Assembly (NCBI RefSeq): GCF_042677005.1
Contig: NZ_JBHTIF010000002.1
Coordinates: forward strand, 310,001 to 374,000
Length of the DNA stretch: 64,000 nucleotides
Source: Lysobacter_I brunescens
GTDB taxonomy: Bacteria > Pseudomonadota > Gammaproteobacteria > Xanthomonadales > Xanthomonadaceae
Reading direction: 5' to 3'
The position numbers and the translations under genes were made by a program. The notes below the pieces were generated by a model. It was not told the DNA's origin, ran no database searches, and was given only the letters and a program-made list of their open reading frames with translations. The first letter of the stretch is position 1; every line of letters begins with the position of its first letter. Shown in pieces: positions 1 to 10,024 of the stretch.

Positions 1-1751
1 GTATCGGGATGGATCGCGGATTCGCGCAGCTGCTGCGGGTTCATCTCGCCCAGGCCCTTGAAGCGGGTGACGTTGATCGCGCCCTTGATCTTCTCGCGCT
101 CGATCTTCTCCAGCAGCAGGCGCTTTTCCTCTTCGTCCAGCGCGTAGAACACCTGCTTGCCCACGTCCACGCGGAACAGCGGCGGCATCGCCACGAAGAT
201 GTTGCCGGCGTTCACCAGCGCGGGGAAATGCTTGAGGAACAGCGCCGACAGCAGGGTCGCGATGTGCAGGCCGTCGGAGTCGGCGTCCGCGAGGATCACG
301 ACCTTGCCGTAGCGCAGGCCGGAAATGTCGTCCTTGCCCGGGTCGCAGCCGATGGCCACGGCGAGGTCGTGGACTTCCTGCGAGGCGAGCACGCTGCCGC
401 TCGCCACTTCCCACGTGTTCAGGATCTTGCCGCGCAGCGGCAGGATCGCCTGGAAATCCTTGTCGCGCGCCTGTTTCGCCGAGCCGCCGGCCGAATCGCC
501 TTCGACCAGGAACAGTTCGGTGCGCGAGAGATCCTGTGAAATGCAGTCTGCGAGCTTGCCGGGCAGGGCCGGACCCTGGGTGACCTTCTTGCGGACGACC
601 TGCTTCTCGGTCTTCAGCCGCGCCGCGGCGCGTTCTATCGCCAGCTGCGCGATCTTCTCGCCGAGTTCGACGTGCTGGTTGAGCCACAGCGAGAACGCGT
701 CGTGCGCCGCACCTTCGACGAAGGCCGCAGCCTGGCGCGAAGACAGTCGTTCCTTGGTCTGGCCGCTGAACTGCGGGTCGGTCATCTTGATGCTGAGCAC
801 GAAGGCGACGCGATCCCACACGTCCTCGGGCGCCAGCTTCACGCCGCGCGGCAGCAGGTTGCGGAAGTCGCAGAACTCGCGCAGCGCATCGGTGAAGCCC
901 GTGCGCAGGCCGTTCACGTGGGTGCCGTGCTGCGCGGTCGGGATCAGGTTGACATAGCTTTCCTGCACGAGATCGCCGTCGGCGACCCAGGCGGCAGCCC
1001 AGTCGACCACTTCCGAATCCTTCTTCAGCTGGCCAACGAACAGCTCCGGCGGCAGCGCTTCGGTCGCGCCCAGCTCGCCCTTGAGGTAATCGCGCAGGCC
1101 GTCCTCGTAGTACCAGGTGTCCTTCTCGCCGGTGGCGGCGTCGAGCAGGGTGACGGTCAGGCCCGGGCAGAGCACGGCCTTGGCGCGCAGCAGGTGGCGC
1201 AGGTGGCGCACCGCGAACTTCGGGGTGTCGAAGTACTTCGCGTCCGGCCAGAAGCGCACGCGCGTGCCGGTGTTCTTCTTGCCGACGCTGCCGACGACTT
1301 CCAGCGGCGTAGCGCGGTCGCCGTTGCGGAAGGTCATGCGGTATTCGTTGCCATCGCGCTTGATGTGCACTTCCACCAGGGTCGACAGCGCGTTCACCAC
1401 GCTCACGCCGACGCCGTGCAGGCCGCCGCTGAAGGTGTAGTTCTTGTTGCTGAACTTGCCGCCCGCGTGCAGGCGGGTGAGGATCAGCTCGACGCCCGGA
1501 ATCTTCTCCTCCGGGTGGATGTCCACCGGCATGCCGCGACCGTCGTCGGAGACCTCGCAGCTGCCGTCGGGGTGGATCGTCACCTCGATGTTGCGCGCGT
1601 GGCCGGCGAGGGCCTCGTCGACCGCGTTGTCGATGACTTCCTGCGCCAGGTGGTTCGGGCGCGCGGTGTCGGTATACATGCCCGGCCGGCGCTTGACGGG
1701 GTCCAGGCCGGAAAGGACTTCGATGTCTGCGGCGTTGTAGCGACTGCTCAT
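1..1751 (-). CDS. parE: DNA topoisomerase IV subunit B (ParE), C-terminus outside window
   Basis: ATPase subunit of topoisomerase IV, which separates replicated chromosomes in complex with ParC. The reverse translation begins MSSRYNAADIEVLSGLDPVK and continues RRPGMYTDTARPNHL, the ParE rather than GyrB form. GHKL ATPase motifs follow in order: EVIDNAVDEA, DDGRGMPVD and GGLHGVGVSVVNAL. The TOPRIM domain shows FLVEGDSAGGSAKQARD and ADADSDGLHIATLL. About 583 codons are visible, so only roughly the last 45 residues of a ~630-residue family member are missing beyond base 1. The ATG at 1751-1749 matches family N-termini. The gene is transcribed away from the rest of the window, and no operon partner is visible. 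Confidence 0.96.
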   Translation of the reverse strand, partial: MSSRYNAADIEVLSGLDPVKRRPGMYTDTARPNHLAQEVIDNAVDEALAGHARNIEVTIHPDGSCEVSDDGRGMPVDIHPEEKIPGVELILTRLHAGGKFSNKNYTFSGGLHGVGVSVVNALSTLVEVHIKRDGNEYRMTFRNGDRATPLEVVGSVGKKNTGTRVRFWPDAKYFDTPKFAVRHLRHLLRAKAVLCPGLTVTLLDAATGEKDTWYYEDGLRDYLKGELGATEALPPELFVGQLKKDSEVVDWAAAWVADGDLVQESYVNLIPTAQHGTHVNGLRTGFTDALREFCDFRNLLPRGVKLAPEDVWDRVAFVLSIKMTDPQFSGQTKERLSSRQAAAFVEGAAHDAFSLWLNQHVELGEKIAQLAIERAAARLKTEKQVVRKKVTQGPALPGKLADCISQDLSRTELFLVEGDSAGGSAKQARDKDFQAILPLRGKILNTWEVASGSVLASQEVHDLAVAIGCDPGKDDISGLRYGKVVILADADSDGLHIATLLSALFLKHFPALVNAGNIFVAMPPLFRVDVGKQVFYALDEEEKRLLLEKIEREKIKGAINVTRFKGLGEMNPQQLRESAIHPD

Positions 1752-1940
1752 GCGTGTCTGCGAATCGGGGGGAGGCCGGAGGACGCCCGGCCGTGGCCGG
1801 CGAGCTTGGCGGCAGCGGGGTGGCGGGTCAAGCCGTTCAGCTGCGCCGGGGGTGTTCATGGCGCAGTCCGCCACGCGGCGCTATGGTGCCTGCGCCCCGA
1901 AGAAACCGCCCATCCGGGCGCCGCGGGCCCCCGAAGCGCC

Positions 1941-2216
1941 ATGAAGACTCTCCGTCGAACCCTGCTCGTCCTGCTGCCGGTGGCGGCGCTGGGCCTGCTC
2001 GCCGCCGGAATTGCCACCGCGCAGCCGCAGTCCGCCGCTTCCACGCAGTCCAGCCAGGATGCCGACAAAGCCAAGGCCGAGGCCGAGAAGCGTCGCCAGG
2101 ACGAGGCCGCCAAGGCCGAAGCCGCACGCAAGGCCGAGGCCCGCAAGCCCAAGCGCGACAAGTCCGCCGACCGCAAGGATCCCGAGCGCGAGCTGGAAGA
2201 GGAAGAGGACATCTGA
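1941..2216 (+). CDS. small exported Lys/Glu/Ala-rich protein, unknown function
   Basis: 91 residues. The N-terminus MKTLRRTLLVLLPVAALGLL followed by AAGIATAQP is a typical signal peptide with an AXA-like cleavage site. The mature part is low complexity, made of K, E, A, D and R runs (for example AEAEKRRQDEAAKAEAARKA), and ends in an acidic tail ERELEEEEDI. Such charged sequence is probably helical or disordered. I do not recognise a family. It is a single gene between parE and pyrG, with its own terminator at 2261-2287. The ATG at 1941 was chosen because it starts the signal peptide; the open frame continues upstream, but only as antisense of parE. Confidence 0.7.
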   Translation: MKTLRRTLLVLLPVAALGLLAAGIATAQPQSAASTQSSQDADKAKAEAEKRRQDEAAKAEAARKAEARKPKRDKSADRKDPERELEEEEDI

Positions 2217-2260
2217 TCCTGATCCGCGCCCCGCGAACGCGACCTGCGCGATCCACCCGA

Positions 2261-2287
2261 CGCCCCGGCCTGCCCGGGGCGTTTCTT
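2261..2287 (+). terminator. rho-independent terminator before pyrG
   Basis: Perfect 8-bp stem CGCCCCGG / CCGGGGCG with a 5-nt loop, followed by GTTTCTTT. It lies 45 bases after the small exported protein and before pyrG. Confidence 0.75.
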
Positions 2288-2376
2288 TGCCTGCGAAATC
2301 AAATGCTTGCGCGCGCCGTGTCGCCTCCGGAGCCGCTTCCCGGTACACTACCGCTTTCCAGCGACCCGCTGCCGCC

Positions 2377-4080
2377 ATGAACTCCCCCAGCTCTGCGACT
2401 CCCCTCGTTTTCGTGACCGGCGGGGTGGTGTCCTCGCTTGGCAAAGGTATTGCCGCCGCCTCCCTCGCGGCCATCCTCGAAGCCCGCGGCCTGCGGGTGA
2501 CGATGATGAAGCTCGATCCCTACATCAACGTCGACCCGGGCACCATGAGCCCGTTCCAGCACGGCGAGGTGTACGTCACCGACGATGGCGCCGAGACCGA
2601 CCTCGACCTCGGCCACTACGAGCGCTACGTCAACACCCGCCTCACCGGCAGGAATTCGATCACCACCGGCAAGATCTACGAGTCGGTGATCCGCAAGGAG
2701 CGCCGGGGCGACTACCTGGGCGCGACCGTCCAGGTCATCCCGCACATCACCGACGAGATCAAGCGCTGCATCGACGCCGCCACCGAGGGCTTCGACGTGG
2801 CCCTGGTCGAAATCGGCGGCACGGTCGGCGACATCGAATCGCTGCCGTTCCTCGAAGCCATCCGCCAGATCCGCACCGAGCGCGGCGCGGACAAGGCGAT
2901 GTTCATGCACCTGACCCTGGTGCCGTACATCGCCGCCGCCGGCGAACTGAAGACCAAGCCGACCCAGCACTCCGTGAAGGAATTGCGCTCGATCGGCATC
3001 CAGCCCGACGTGCTGCTGTGCCGCAGCGAGCAGCCGCTGCCGGACGGCGAGCGCCGCAAGATCGCGCTGTTCACCAACGTCTCCGAGAAGGCCGTGATCT
3101 CGGCGGTCGACCTCGACAACATCTACAAGATCCCGATGTGGCTGCACCAGCAGCAGCTCGACCAGCTGGTCATCGAGCGCCTGCGCCTGGAGCAGAAGGC
3201 CGCGCCGACCGCCGACCTGTCCGAATGGCTGGCCGTGGTCGACGCGTCCGAGCATCCGATCGACGAAGTCACGATCGCCGTGGTCGGCAAGTACGTCGAT
3301 CACCAGGACGCCTACAAGTCCGTGGCCGAAGCCCTGAAGCACGGCGGCCTGCGCCAGCGCAGCCGGGTGAAGCTGAAGTGGCTGGAATCCGAGGACATCG
3401 AGCGCGAGGGCGCGGACAAGGTGCTGGCCGGCATCGACGGCATCCTCGTGCCGGGCGGCTTCGGTGACCGCGGCTTCGAGGGCAAGGTGCTGACCGCGAA
3501 ATACGCGCGAGAGCAGGGGATTCCCTACTTCGGCATCTGCTACGGCATGCAGGCGGCGGTGGTCGACTACGCCCGCCACGTCGCCGGCCTGACCGACGCC
3601 AACAGCACCGAGAACGATCGCCAGAGCCCGCATCCGGTGATCGGCCTGATCACCGAATGGCGCACGTCCACCGGCGAGATCGAGCGCCGCAGCGAAAAGA
3701 GCGACCTCGGCGGCACCATGCGCCTGGGCCTGCAGGAACAGCGCATCAAGCCGGGCACGCTGTCGCACCGCATGTACGGCAAGGACGTGGTCGGCGAGCG
3801 TCATCGCCATCGCTACGAATTCAACAACCGCTATCGCACGCAGCTCGAAGACGCCGGCCTCGTCATCGCCGCCAAGTCGATGGACGACCTGCTGGTCGAG
3901 ATGGTCGAGCTGCCGCAGTCGATGCATCCGTGGTTCCTGGCCTGCCAGGCCCATCCGGAATTCCTGTCCACGCCGCGCCACGGCCACCCGCTGTTCATCG
4001 GCTTCATCCGCGCCGCGCGCGAGCACAAGGCGAACGAAGGGCAGGCCGGTGGCAAATTGCTGAAGGAGGCGAACGCGTGA
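2377..4080 (+). CDS. pyrG: CTP synthase
   Basis: Converts UTP to CTP using ATP and glutamine, the last step of pyrimidine nucleotide synthesis. 567 residues, normal for the family. The N-terminal synthetase domain starts FVTGGVVSSLGKGIAAASLA and contains KLDPYINVDPGTMSPFQHGE. The C-terminal class I glutamine amidotransferase domain has its nucleophile cysteine in YFGICYGMQ and its His/Glu pair in AHPEF. The ATG at 2377 gives the standard start just before the P-loop. It is followed with a 4-base overlap by kdsA, a common order in gammaproteobacteria (pyrG-kdsA-eno). Confidence 0.98.
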   Translation: MNSPSSATPLVFVTGGVVSSLGKGIAAASLAAILEARGLRVTMMKLDPYINVDPGTMSPFQHGEVYVTDDGAETDLDLGHYERYVNTRLTGRNSITTGKIYESVIRKERRGDYLGATVQVIPHITDEIKRCIDAATEGFDVALVEIGGTVGDIESLPFLEAIRQIRTERGADKAMFMHLTLVPYIAAAGELKTKPTQHSVKELRSIGIQPDVLLCRSEQPLPDGERRKIALFTNVSEKAVISAVDLDNIYKIPMWLHQQQLDQLVIERLRLEQKAAPTADLSEWLAVVDASEHPIDEVTIAVVGKYVDHQDAYKSVAEALKHGGLRQRSRVKLKWLESEDIEREGADKVLAGIDGILVPGGFGDRGFEGKVLTAKYAREQGIPYFGICYGMQAAVVDYARHVAGLTDANSTENDRQSPHPVIGLITEWRTSTGEIERRSEKSDLGGTMRLGLQEQRIKPGTLSHRMYGKDVVGERHRHRYEFNNRYRTQLEDAGLVIAAKSMDDLLVEMVELPQSMHPWFLACQAHPEFLSTPRHGHPLFIGFIRAAREHKANEGQAGGKLLKEANA

Positions 4081-4910
4081 AACTCTGCGGATTCGAGGTC
4101 GGCCTCGACAAACCGTTCTTCCTGATCGCCGGTCCCTGCGTGATCGAGTCGGAGCAGCTGCAGCTCGACGTCGCGGGCCAGCTGAAGGAGATCACCTCCT
4201 CGCTGGGCATCCCCTTCATCTTCAAGTCGAGCTTCGACAAGGCCAATCGCACCTCCGGCACCAGCTTCCGTGGCCCGGGCATGGAAGAAGGCCTGCGCGT
4301 GCTGGCGGAAGTGAAGCGCCAGATCGGCGTGCCGGTGCTGACCGACGTCCACGAATACACGCCGATGGACGAAGTCGCCAGCGTGGTCGACGTGCTGCAG
4401 ACGCCTGCCTTCCTCGTGCGCCAGACCGATTTCATCAGAAAGGTCTGCAGCGCCGGCAAGCCGGTGAACATCAAGAAAGGCCAGTTCCTCTCTCCATGGG
4501 ACATGAAGCCGGTGGTCGAGAAGGCCAAGTCGACCGGCAACCACGACATCATGGTCTGCGAGCGCGGCGCCAGCTTCGGCTACAACAACCTGGTCAGCGA
4601 CATGCGCAGCCTCGCGGTGATGCGCGACACCGGCTGCCCTGTCGTGTTCGATGCCACCCACTCCGTGCAGTTGCCGGGCGGGCAGGGCAGCAGCAGCGGC
4701 GGCCAGCGCGAATTCGTGCCGGTGCTGGCGCGCGCCGCCACCGCCGTCGGCATCGCCGGCCTGTTCATGGAAACCCATCCCGACCCGGCGAACGCGTTGA
4801 GCGACGGTCCGAACGCATGGCCGCTGCCGAAGATGCGTGCGCTGCTGGAAACGCTGATGGCGCTGGATGAAGTGACCAAGCGCAACGGATTTCTGGAAGC
4901 AAGCGCATAA
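4077..4910 (+). CDS. kdsA: 2-dehydro-3-deoxyphosphooctonate aldolase (KDO-8-phosphate synthase)
   Basis: Condenses phosphoenolpyruvate and arabinose-5-phosphate to KDO-8-P for the lipopolysaccharide inner core. 277 residues. Motifs: FFLIAGPCVIES, KSSFDKANRTS, LTDVHEY, KPVNIKKGQFL and FDATHSVQ. The GTG start at 4077 overlaps the pyrG stop (GTGA) and has AAGGAGG about 8 bases upstream inside pyrG, so the two are translationally coupled. Its substrate PEP is the product of the next gene, eno. Confidence 0.97.
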   Translation: MKLCGFEVGLDKPFFLIAGPCVIESEQLQLDVAGQLKEITSSLGIPFIFKSSFDKANRTSGTSFRGPGMEEGLRVLAEVKRQIGVPVLTDVHEYTPMDEVASVVDVLQTPAFLVRQTDFIRKVCSAGKPVNIKKGQFLSPWDMKPVVEKAKSTGNHDIMVCERGASFGYNNLVSDMRSLAVMRDTGCPVVFDATHSVQLPGGQGSSSGGQREFVPVLARAATAVGIAGLFMETHPDPANALSDGPNAWPLPKMRALLETLMALDEVTKRNGFLEASA

Positions 4911-5000
4911 GCGGCGCCCCGGCGCACCGTTCCCCGGGGCCACGACAACAAGCCGGTGCGCCAAGGCGCACCCTATCGAATCCACCTCAACTCGACGCCC

Positions 5001-6290
<1,290 letters not shown>

Positions 6291-6300
6291 TGTTGCGCGG

Positions 6301-6642
6301 ATGAACGACGCCGCCCGCCCGCTCCGGATCATCGCGCTGTTGCTGTTCGCGCTGCTCGCGTGGCTGCAGTACCGCCTGTGGTTCGGCGAGGGCGGGGCGG
6401 TCGCCACGGCGAACCTGCAATCGCAGGTCGATCGCCAGGCAGCGGAGAACCGCGGCCTGGCGCAGCGCAACGACCTGCTCGCCGCCGAGGTCGAGAACCT
6501 CAAGTCCGGCGAGGCGGCGGCCGAAGAGCGCGCGCGCAGCGAGCTGGGCATGATCAAGCCCGGCGAAACCTTCCACCGCGTCGTCGAGCCGCCGGCATCG
6601 GTGGACGTGCCCGCCGCAGTGGACGAGGCGCCGGCACCGTGA
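6301..6642 (+). CDS. ftsB: cell division protein FtsB
   Basis: Bitopic inner-membrane protein of the divisome that forms the FtsQLB complex. 113 residues: one transmembrane helix near residues 9-24 (IIALLLFALLAWLQYRLW), then a periplasmic coiled coil rich in Q, N and E (about 37-70). The conserved tail ERARSELGMIKPGETF is diagnostic. A Pro/Ala-rich extension (PPASVDVPAAVDEAPAP) ends the protein. Placement between eno and ispD is the classic gammaproteobacterial context. The stop overlaps the GTG start of ispD. Confidence 0.94.
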   Translation: MNDAARPLRIIALLLFALLAWLQYRLWFGEGGAVATANLQSQVDRQAAENRGLAQRNDLLAAEVENLKSGEAAAEERARSELGMIKPGETFHRVVEPPASVDVPAAVDEAPAP

Positions 6643-7328
6643 GCGGGCTGTGGGCCGTCGTGCCCGCTGCCGGTCGCGGCACGCGCTTCGGCAGCGAACT
6701 GCCGAAACAATACCTGCAGGCAGGTGGGCAGCCGCTCATCGCATGGACGCTGCAGGCGCTGCTCTCGCATCCGGCGATCGTCGGTGCGATGGTCGTGCTC
6801 TCTGCCGAGGATGCGCATTGGCCCGGCTGGACCGAGCTTGCCGGCAAGCCTGTGCTGACCTGCATCGGCGGCGCCGAGCGCGCGGATTCTGTGCTGGCCG
6901 GGATCAACGCCTTGCCCGATGACGTGCGCCAGGACGATTTCGTGCTGGTCCACGATGCCGCGCGTCCGAACCTCGCGCATGCCGATCTCGATCGCCTGCT
7001 CGACCTGGGACGCGCGGATCCGGTCGGCGCGATCCTCGCCGCACCTGTGCGTGACACGCTCAAGCGCGCGGGCGACGACGGCGGCATCGACGGCACCGAG
7101 CCGCGCGAGCGCCTGTGGCGCGCCTTCACGCCACAGATGTTCCGTCGACTGCAACTGTCGAAGGCGCTGGACGCCGCGCATGCGGCTGGCATCGCCATCA
7201 CCGACGAGGCGATGGCGATGGAACGCCAGGGCCTGCGCCCGCTGCTGGTCGAAGGCCGCGAGGACAATTTCAAGGTAACCACGCCAGCGGACCTGGCGCG
7301 GTTCGAGTTCGAGTTGGCGAAGCGGTGA
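6639..7328 (+). CDS. ispD: 2-C-methyl-D-erythritol 4-phosphate cytidylyltransferase
   Basis: Third step of the MEP isoprenoid pathway: MEP + CTP gives CDP-ME. 229 residues. The nucleotide-binding N-terminus is VVPAAGRGTRFGSELPKQYL. Later motifs are VLVHDAARP and TDEAMAMERQG, with the conserved C-terminal NFKVTTPADL. The GTG start at 6639 overlaps the ftsB stop by 4 bases, and the next frame again overlaps by 4 bases. CTP for this reaction comes from the upstream pyrG product. Confidence 0.96.
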   Translation: MSGLWAVVPAAGRGTRFGSELPKQYLQAGGQPLIAWTLQALLSHPAIVGAMVVLSAEDAHWPGWTELAGKPVLTCIGGAERADSVLAGINALPDDVRQDDFVLVHDAARPNLAHADLDRLLDLGRADPVGAILAAPVRDTLKRAGDDGGIDGTEPRERLWRAFTPQMFRRLQLSKALDAAHAAGIAITDEAMAMERQGLRPLLVEGREDNFKVTTPADLARFEFELAKR

Positions 7329-8023
7329 GGGGACGGCAAGTCGCCGAATCGACCAATGATTCACGTCGCCACCGTGACGACGGTCGGTGGCTCGGTACCT
7401 TTCTCGGCGACCACTGCGAAGTCCTGTGTCCTCGATGCGGTCGCCCCGGCGTCGTCCGGTATGCAATGGCAGCCAATTCGGCGATGGCCGCGAAATTCGC
7501 CTGCCCGCAGTGCGTTCTGGCGCTCGAATCCGGGCCTCAGTGGCCTTTCTCGATCGCACTGGTGCCAGGTGTGCCCTGGTATGGTCGGTTGAGATTCAGT
7601 GGCAGCCGCATCTGCGGGTATTGCGGTGAGAAATGGTTGCGCCGGAATATCGAGTCGGACTCGGTAATGCCGGTGCCTTTCACAGCCGAAACGATCGTTG
7701 CCTGTCCTGTTTGCGGTCGCGAGCATCCGCTGGAATTGCAGGCGGTCCGGATTCACGACAATGTACGCGGTTGCGAACCTGCGTTCGGCATCGCCTTGGC
7801 GTTGAGCGAGCCTGTCGCTTCGCGGCAGTACGTCTGGGCATACAATCGCGAGCATCTCGCTGCCTTGAAATCATTCATTGGCGCGAAGTTGCGCGAACGC
7901 GGGCCGGTCGCGAATGCAAGTCTCTTCTCGCGCCTGCCTGCCTGGTTCAAGTCGGCCCGCAATCGCGAAAAGTTGACGAAAGCCATTTCCAGAATCGAAC
8001 AGCGCTACGGCGCAATGAGGTGA
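7325..8023 (+). CDS. multi-zinc-ribbon hypothetical protein inserted between ispD and ispF
   Basis: 232 residues, family not recognised. Four Cys pairs suggest two or more zinc ribbons: LCPRCG and FACPQC in the N-terminal third, then GYCG and VACPVCG. The middle has an aromatic-rich stretch (GVPWYGRLRFSG). The C-terminus is basic and helical (LTKAISRIEQRYGAMR). No signal peptide or membrane segment. The GTG at 7325 overlaps the ispD stop and is the only good start upstream of the first CPRCG. The next gene's GTG also overlaps its stop, so it is built into the operon although ispD and ispF are normally adjacent. Base composition looks less GC-rich than its neighbours, hinting at later insertion. 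Confidence 0.72.
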   Translation: MRGRQVAESTNDSRRHRDDGRWLGTFLGDHCEVLCPRCGRPGVVRYAMAANSAMAAKFACPQCVLALESGPQWPFSIALVPGVPWYGRLRFSGSRICGYCGEKWLRRNIESDSVMPVPFTAETIVACPVCGREHPLELQAVRIHDNVRGCEPAFGIALALSEPVASRQYVWAYNREHLAALKSFIGAKLRERGPVANASLFSRLPAWFKSARNREKLTKAISRIEQRYGAMR

Positions 8024-8028
8024 ATCGA

Positions 8029-8517
8029 GTGTCGACTTCAGGTTTTCGCATCGGCCAGGGTTTCGACGTCCACGCCTTCGGCGAGGGCGACCACGTGATG
8101 CTCGGCGGCGTGCGCGTGCCGCACGCGCGCGGCATCGTGGCGCACAGCGACGGCGACGTGGTGCTGCATGCGCTGTGCGATGCCATGCTCGGCGCGTTGG
8201 CGCTGGGCGACATCGGCCGGCATTTCCCGCCGAGCGATCCGCAGTGGAAGGGTGCCGACAGCCGCGCGTTCGTGCGCCATTGCGACCATCTGGTCCGCAA
8301 CCTAGGCTGGAAGGTCGGCAATGCCGACATCACCGTGATCTGCGAGCGCCCGAAGGTCGGGCCGCATGCGGACGAGATGCGCCGGCTGATCGCGTTCGAC
8401 CTCGGCATCGACATTGGCGATGTCAGCGTGAAGGCAACGACGACCGAGAAGCTGGGTTTCACCGGTCGCGGTGAAGGCATCGCCGCACAGGCGGCGTGCC
8501 TGCTGGTGCGCGCGTGA
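8029..8517 (+). CDS. ispF: 2-C-methyl-D-erythritol 2,4-cyclodiphosphate synthase
   Basis: Fifth step of the MEP pathway, forming MEcPP from CDP-ME 2-phosphate. 162 residues. FRIGQGFDVHAFGEGDHVML carries the metal-binding D-x-H. AHSDGDVVLHALCDAMLGA, DIGRHFPPSD and the C-terminal KATTTEKLGFTGRGEGIA are family hallmarks. GTG at 8029 gives STSGFRIG; an in-frame GTG at 8020, overlapping the previous stop, would add three residues and is equally possible. The stop overlaps the start of truD. Confidence 0.96.
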   Translation: MSTSGFRIGQGFDVHAFGEGDHVMLGGVRVPHARGIVAHSDGDVVLHALCDAMLGALALGDIGRHFPPSDPQWKGADSRAFVRHCDHLVRNLGWKVGNADITVICERPKVGPHADEMRRLIAFDLGIDIGDVSVKATTTEKLGFTGRGEGIAAQAACLLVRA

Positions 8518-9584
8518 GCGAAACAACGGATACACCGCGCGACGACGGGCTTGCGCGCGCGCATGGTGCCCCCGCGCTGGCGGCGCGGATGCGCACGACG
8601 CCCGAGGATTTCGTCGTCGAGGAAATCGATGCCTTCGAGGCTAGCGGCTCGGGCGAGCACCTGCTGCTGACGATCGAGAAGCGCGGCATGAACACCGCGT
8701 TCGCCGCCAAGCGCATCGCGCAGTGGGCGGGCGTGGCGGAATCGGCGATCGGCTACGCCGGGCTGAAGGATCGCCACGCGGTCACCCGGCAGCGGGTGAG
8801 CGTGTGGATTCCGAAGAAGATCGCGCCCGACATCGCGACGTTGCAGTCCGACGAGCTCAAAGTGCTCGCGCATGCCTGGCACTCGCGCAAGCTGCCGCGC
8901 GGCGCGCTGGCGGGCAACCGCTTCGTGCTGACCCTGCGCGAGGTCGAGGGCGATGCGGCGGCGATCGAGGCGCGCCTGCAGGCCATCGCTGCGCGGGGCG
9001 TGCCGAACTATTTCGGCGAACAGCGTTTCGGACGCGGCGGGCGGAACATCGACAAGGCACTGGCGATGTTCGCGGGCCGCCGCGTGCCGCGCGAGGAGCG
9101 CACGCACCTGCTGTCCGGCGCGCGTTCGGAGCTGTTCAATCGCGTGCTGTCCGCGCGGGTGGCTGCAGGGCATTGGGACGCGCCGCTCGACGGCGAGGTC
9201 TGGTCGCTCGACGGCAGCCGCAGCGTGTTCGGGCCGGAACCGTGGAGCGAGGCGCTGGCCGCACGCCTGGCCGCATTCGACATCCATCCGAGCGGTCCGC
9301 TGTGGGGCAGGGGCGAACTGCGCAGCGAAGGTCTGCTGAAGGCGCTGGAACAGGCGACGCTATCCGGCGAACAGGCCCTGGCGTTGCGCGACGGGCTGGA
9401 GCGTGCCGGGCTGGAACAGGAGCGGCGCGCCTTGCGCCTGCGTCCTTCGGAACTCGCCTGGGACTGGCCGGCGCCTGCCGTGCTGCGCCTGCGCTTCGCC
9501 CTGCCGCCAGGCTGCTACGCGACGACCGTGCTGGCCGAGCTGGGCGATGTGGTCGACGCATCCGGCGCCACCGGGCCTGTTTGA
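8514..9584 (+). CDS. truD: tRNA pseudouridine(13) synthase TruD
   Basis: Isomerises U13 of tRNA-Glu to pseudouridine. 356 residues. The core motif VAESAIGYAGLKDRHAVTRQ contains the catalytic Asp in GLKDRHA. Other family blocks: EDFVVEEI, HLLLTIEKRGMNT, GVPNYFGEQRFG and PPGCYATTVLAEL. GTG at 8514 overlaps the ispF stop by four bases, the usual ispF-truD arrangement. Confidence 0.95.
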   Translation: MSETTDTPRDDGLARAHGAPALAARMRTTPEDFVVEEIDAFEASGSGEHLLLTIEKRGMNTAFAAKRIAQWAGVAESAIGYAGLKDRHAVTRQRVSVWIPKKIAPDIATLQSDELKVLAHAWHSRKLPRGALAGNRFVLTLREVEGDAAAIEARLQAIAARGVPNYFGEQRFGRGGRNIDKALAMFAGRRVPREERTHLLSGARSELFNRVLSARVAAGHWDAPLDGEVWSLDGSRSVFGPEPWSEALAARLAAFDIHPSGPLWGRGELRSEGLLKALEQATLSGEQALALRDGLERAGLEQERRALRLRPSELAWDWPAPAVLRLRFALPPGCYATTVLAELGDVVDASGATGPV

Positions 9585-9760
9585 CATGCGCCGCACGCGG
9601 CGGAACCGGTCAGGTGTCGCCGCTCATCGGAAAGCCCGATCGGAAGGCCGCAGCGGCAGAGGCGAGGCGTTGCGCATGGGCGTATAAGCGGATCGATGGC
9701 GCCTTGCGCCGGGCAGGGCACGGTGCCGTCGCGCATCCACCGTCCACCGGAGGTTCCCCC

Positions 9761-10009
9761 ATGAACACCTGCATCCGCCTGTCGCTCGCGCTGGCCGTCG
9801 GTTTGTCGCTGTCGGGCTGCGCCACCACATCGGAATACGCCGCGTCACCGGCCGCCAAGCCCGCGCCACCGGGCACGAAGTACTCGCCCCGCCTGGAAGA
9901 CGACGCGGCCTACGTCGCCTACGTCGAACGCACCGCGCGTCGCCGCGGCATCACCGTGCACTGGGTGCACAAGCCGGTGAAGCGCAACGTCGACGTCAAG
10001 GAAGACTGA
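9761..10009 (+). CDS. small outer-membrane-type lipoprotein, unknown function
   Basis: 82 residues. MNTCIRLSLALAVGLSLSGC is a lipoprotein signal with lipobox LSGC. Ser/Ala/Pro linker residues follow, then a short basic C-terminal segment AYVAYVERTARRRGITVHWV and HKPVKRNVDVKED. GGAGGTTCCCCC upstream of the ATG at 9761 gives a good ribosome site. Family not recognised. It is separated from truD by 176 bases and convergent with the Smr gene, so probably transcribed alone. Confidence 0.7.
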   Translation: MNTCIRLSLALAVGLSLSGCATTSEYAASPAAKPAPPGTKYSPRLEDDAAYVAYVERTARRRGITVHWVHKPVKRNVDVKED

Positions 10010-10024
10010 CCGCCGCCAGCAGCG

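Noticed and set aside
2299..4026. 575-codon minus-strand frame over pyrG
   Set aside because: Shadow of pyrG; the pyrG protein is complete and matches its family throughout.
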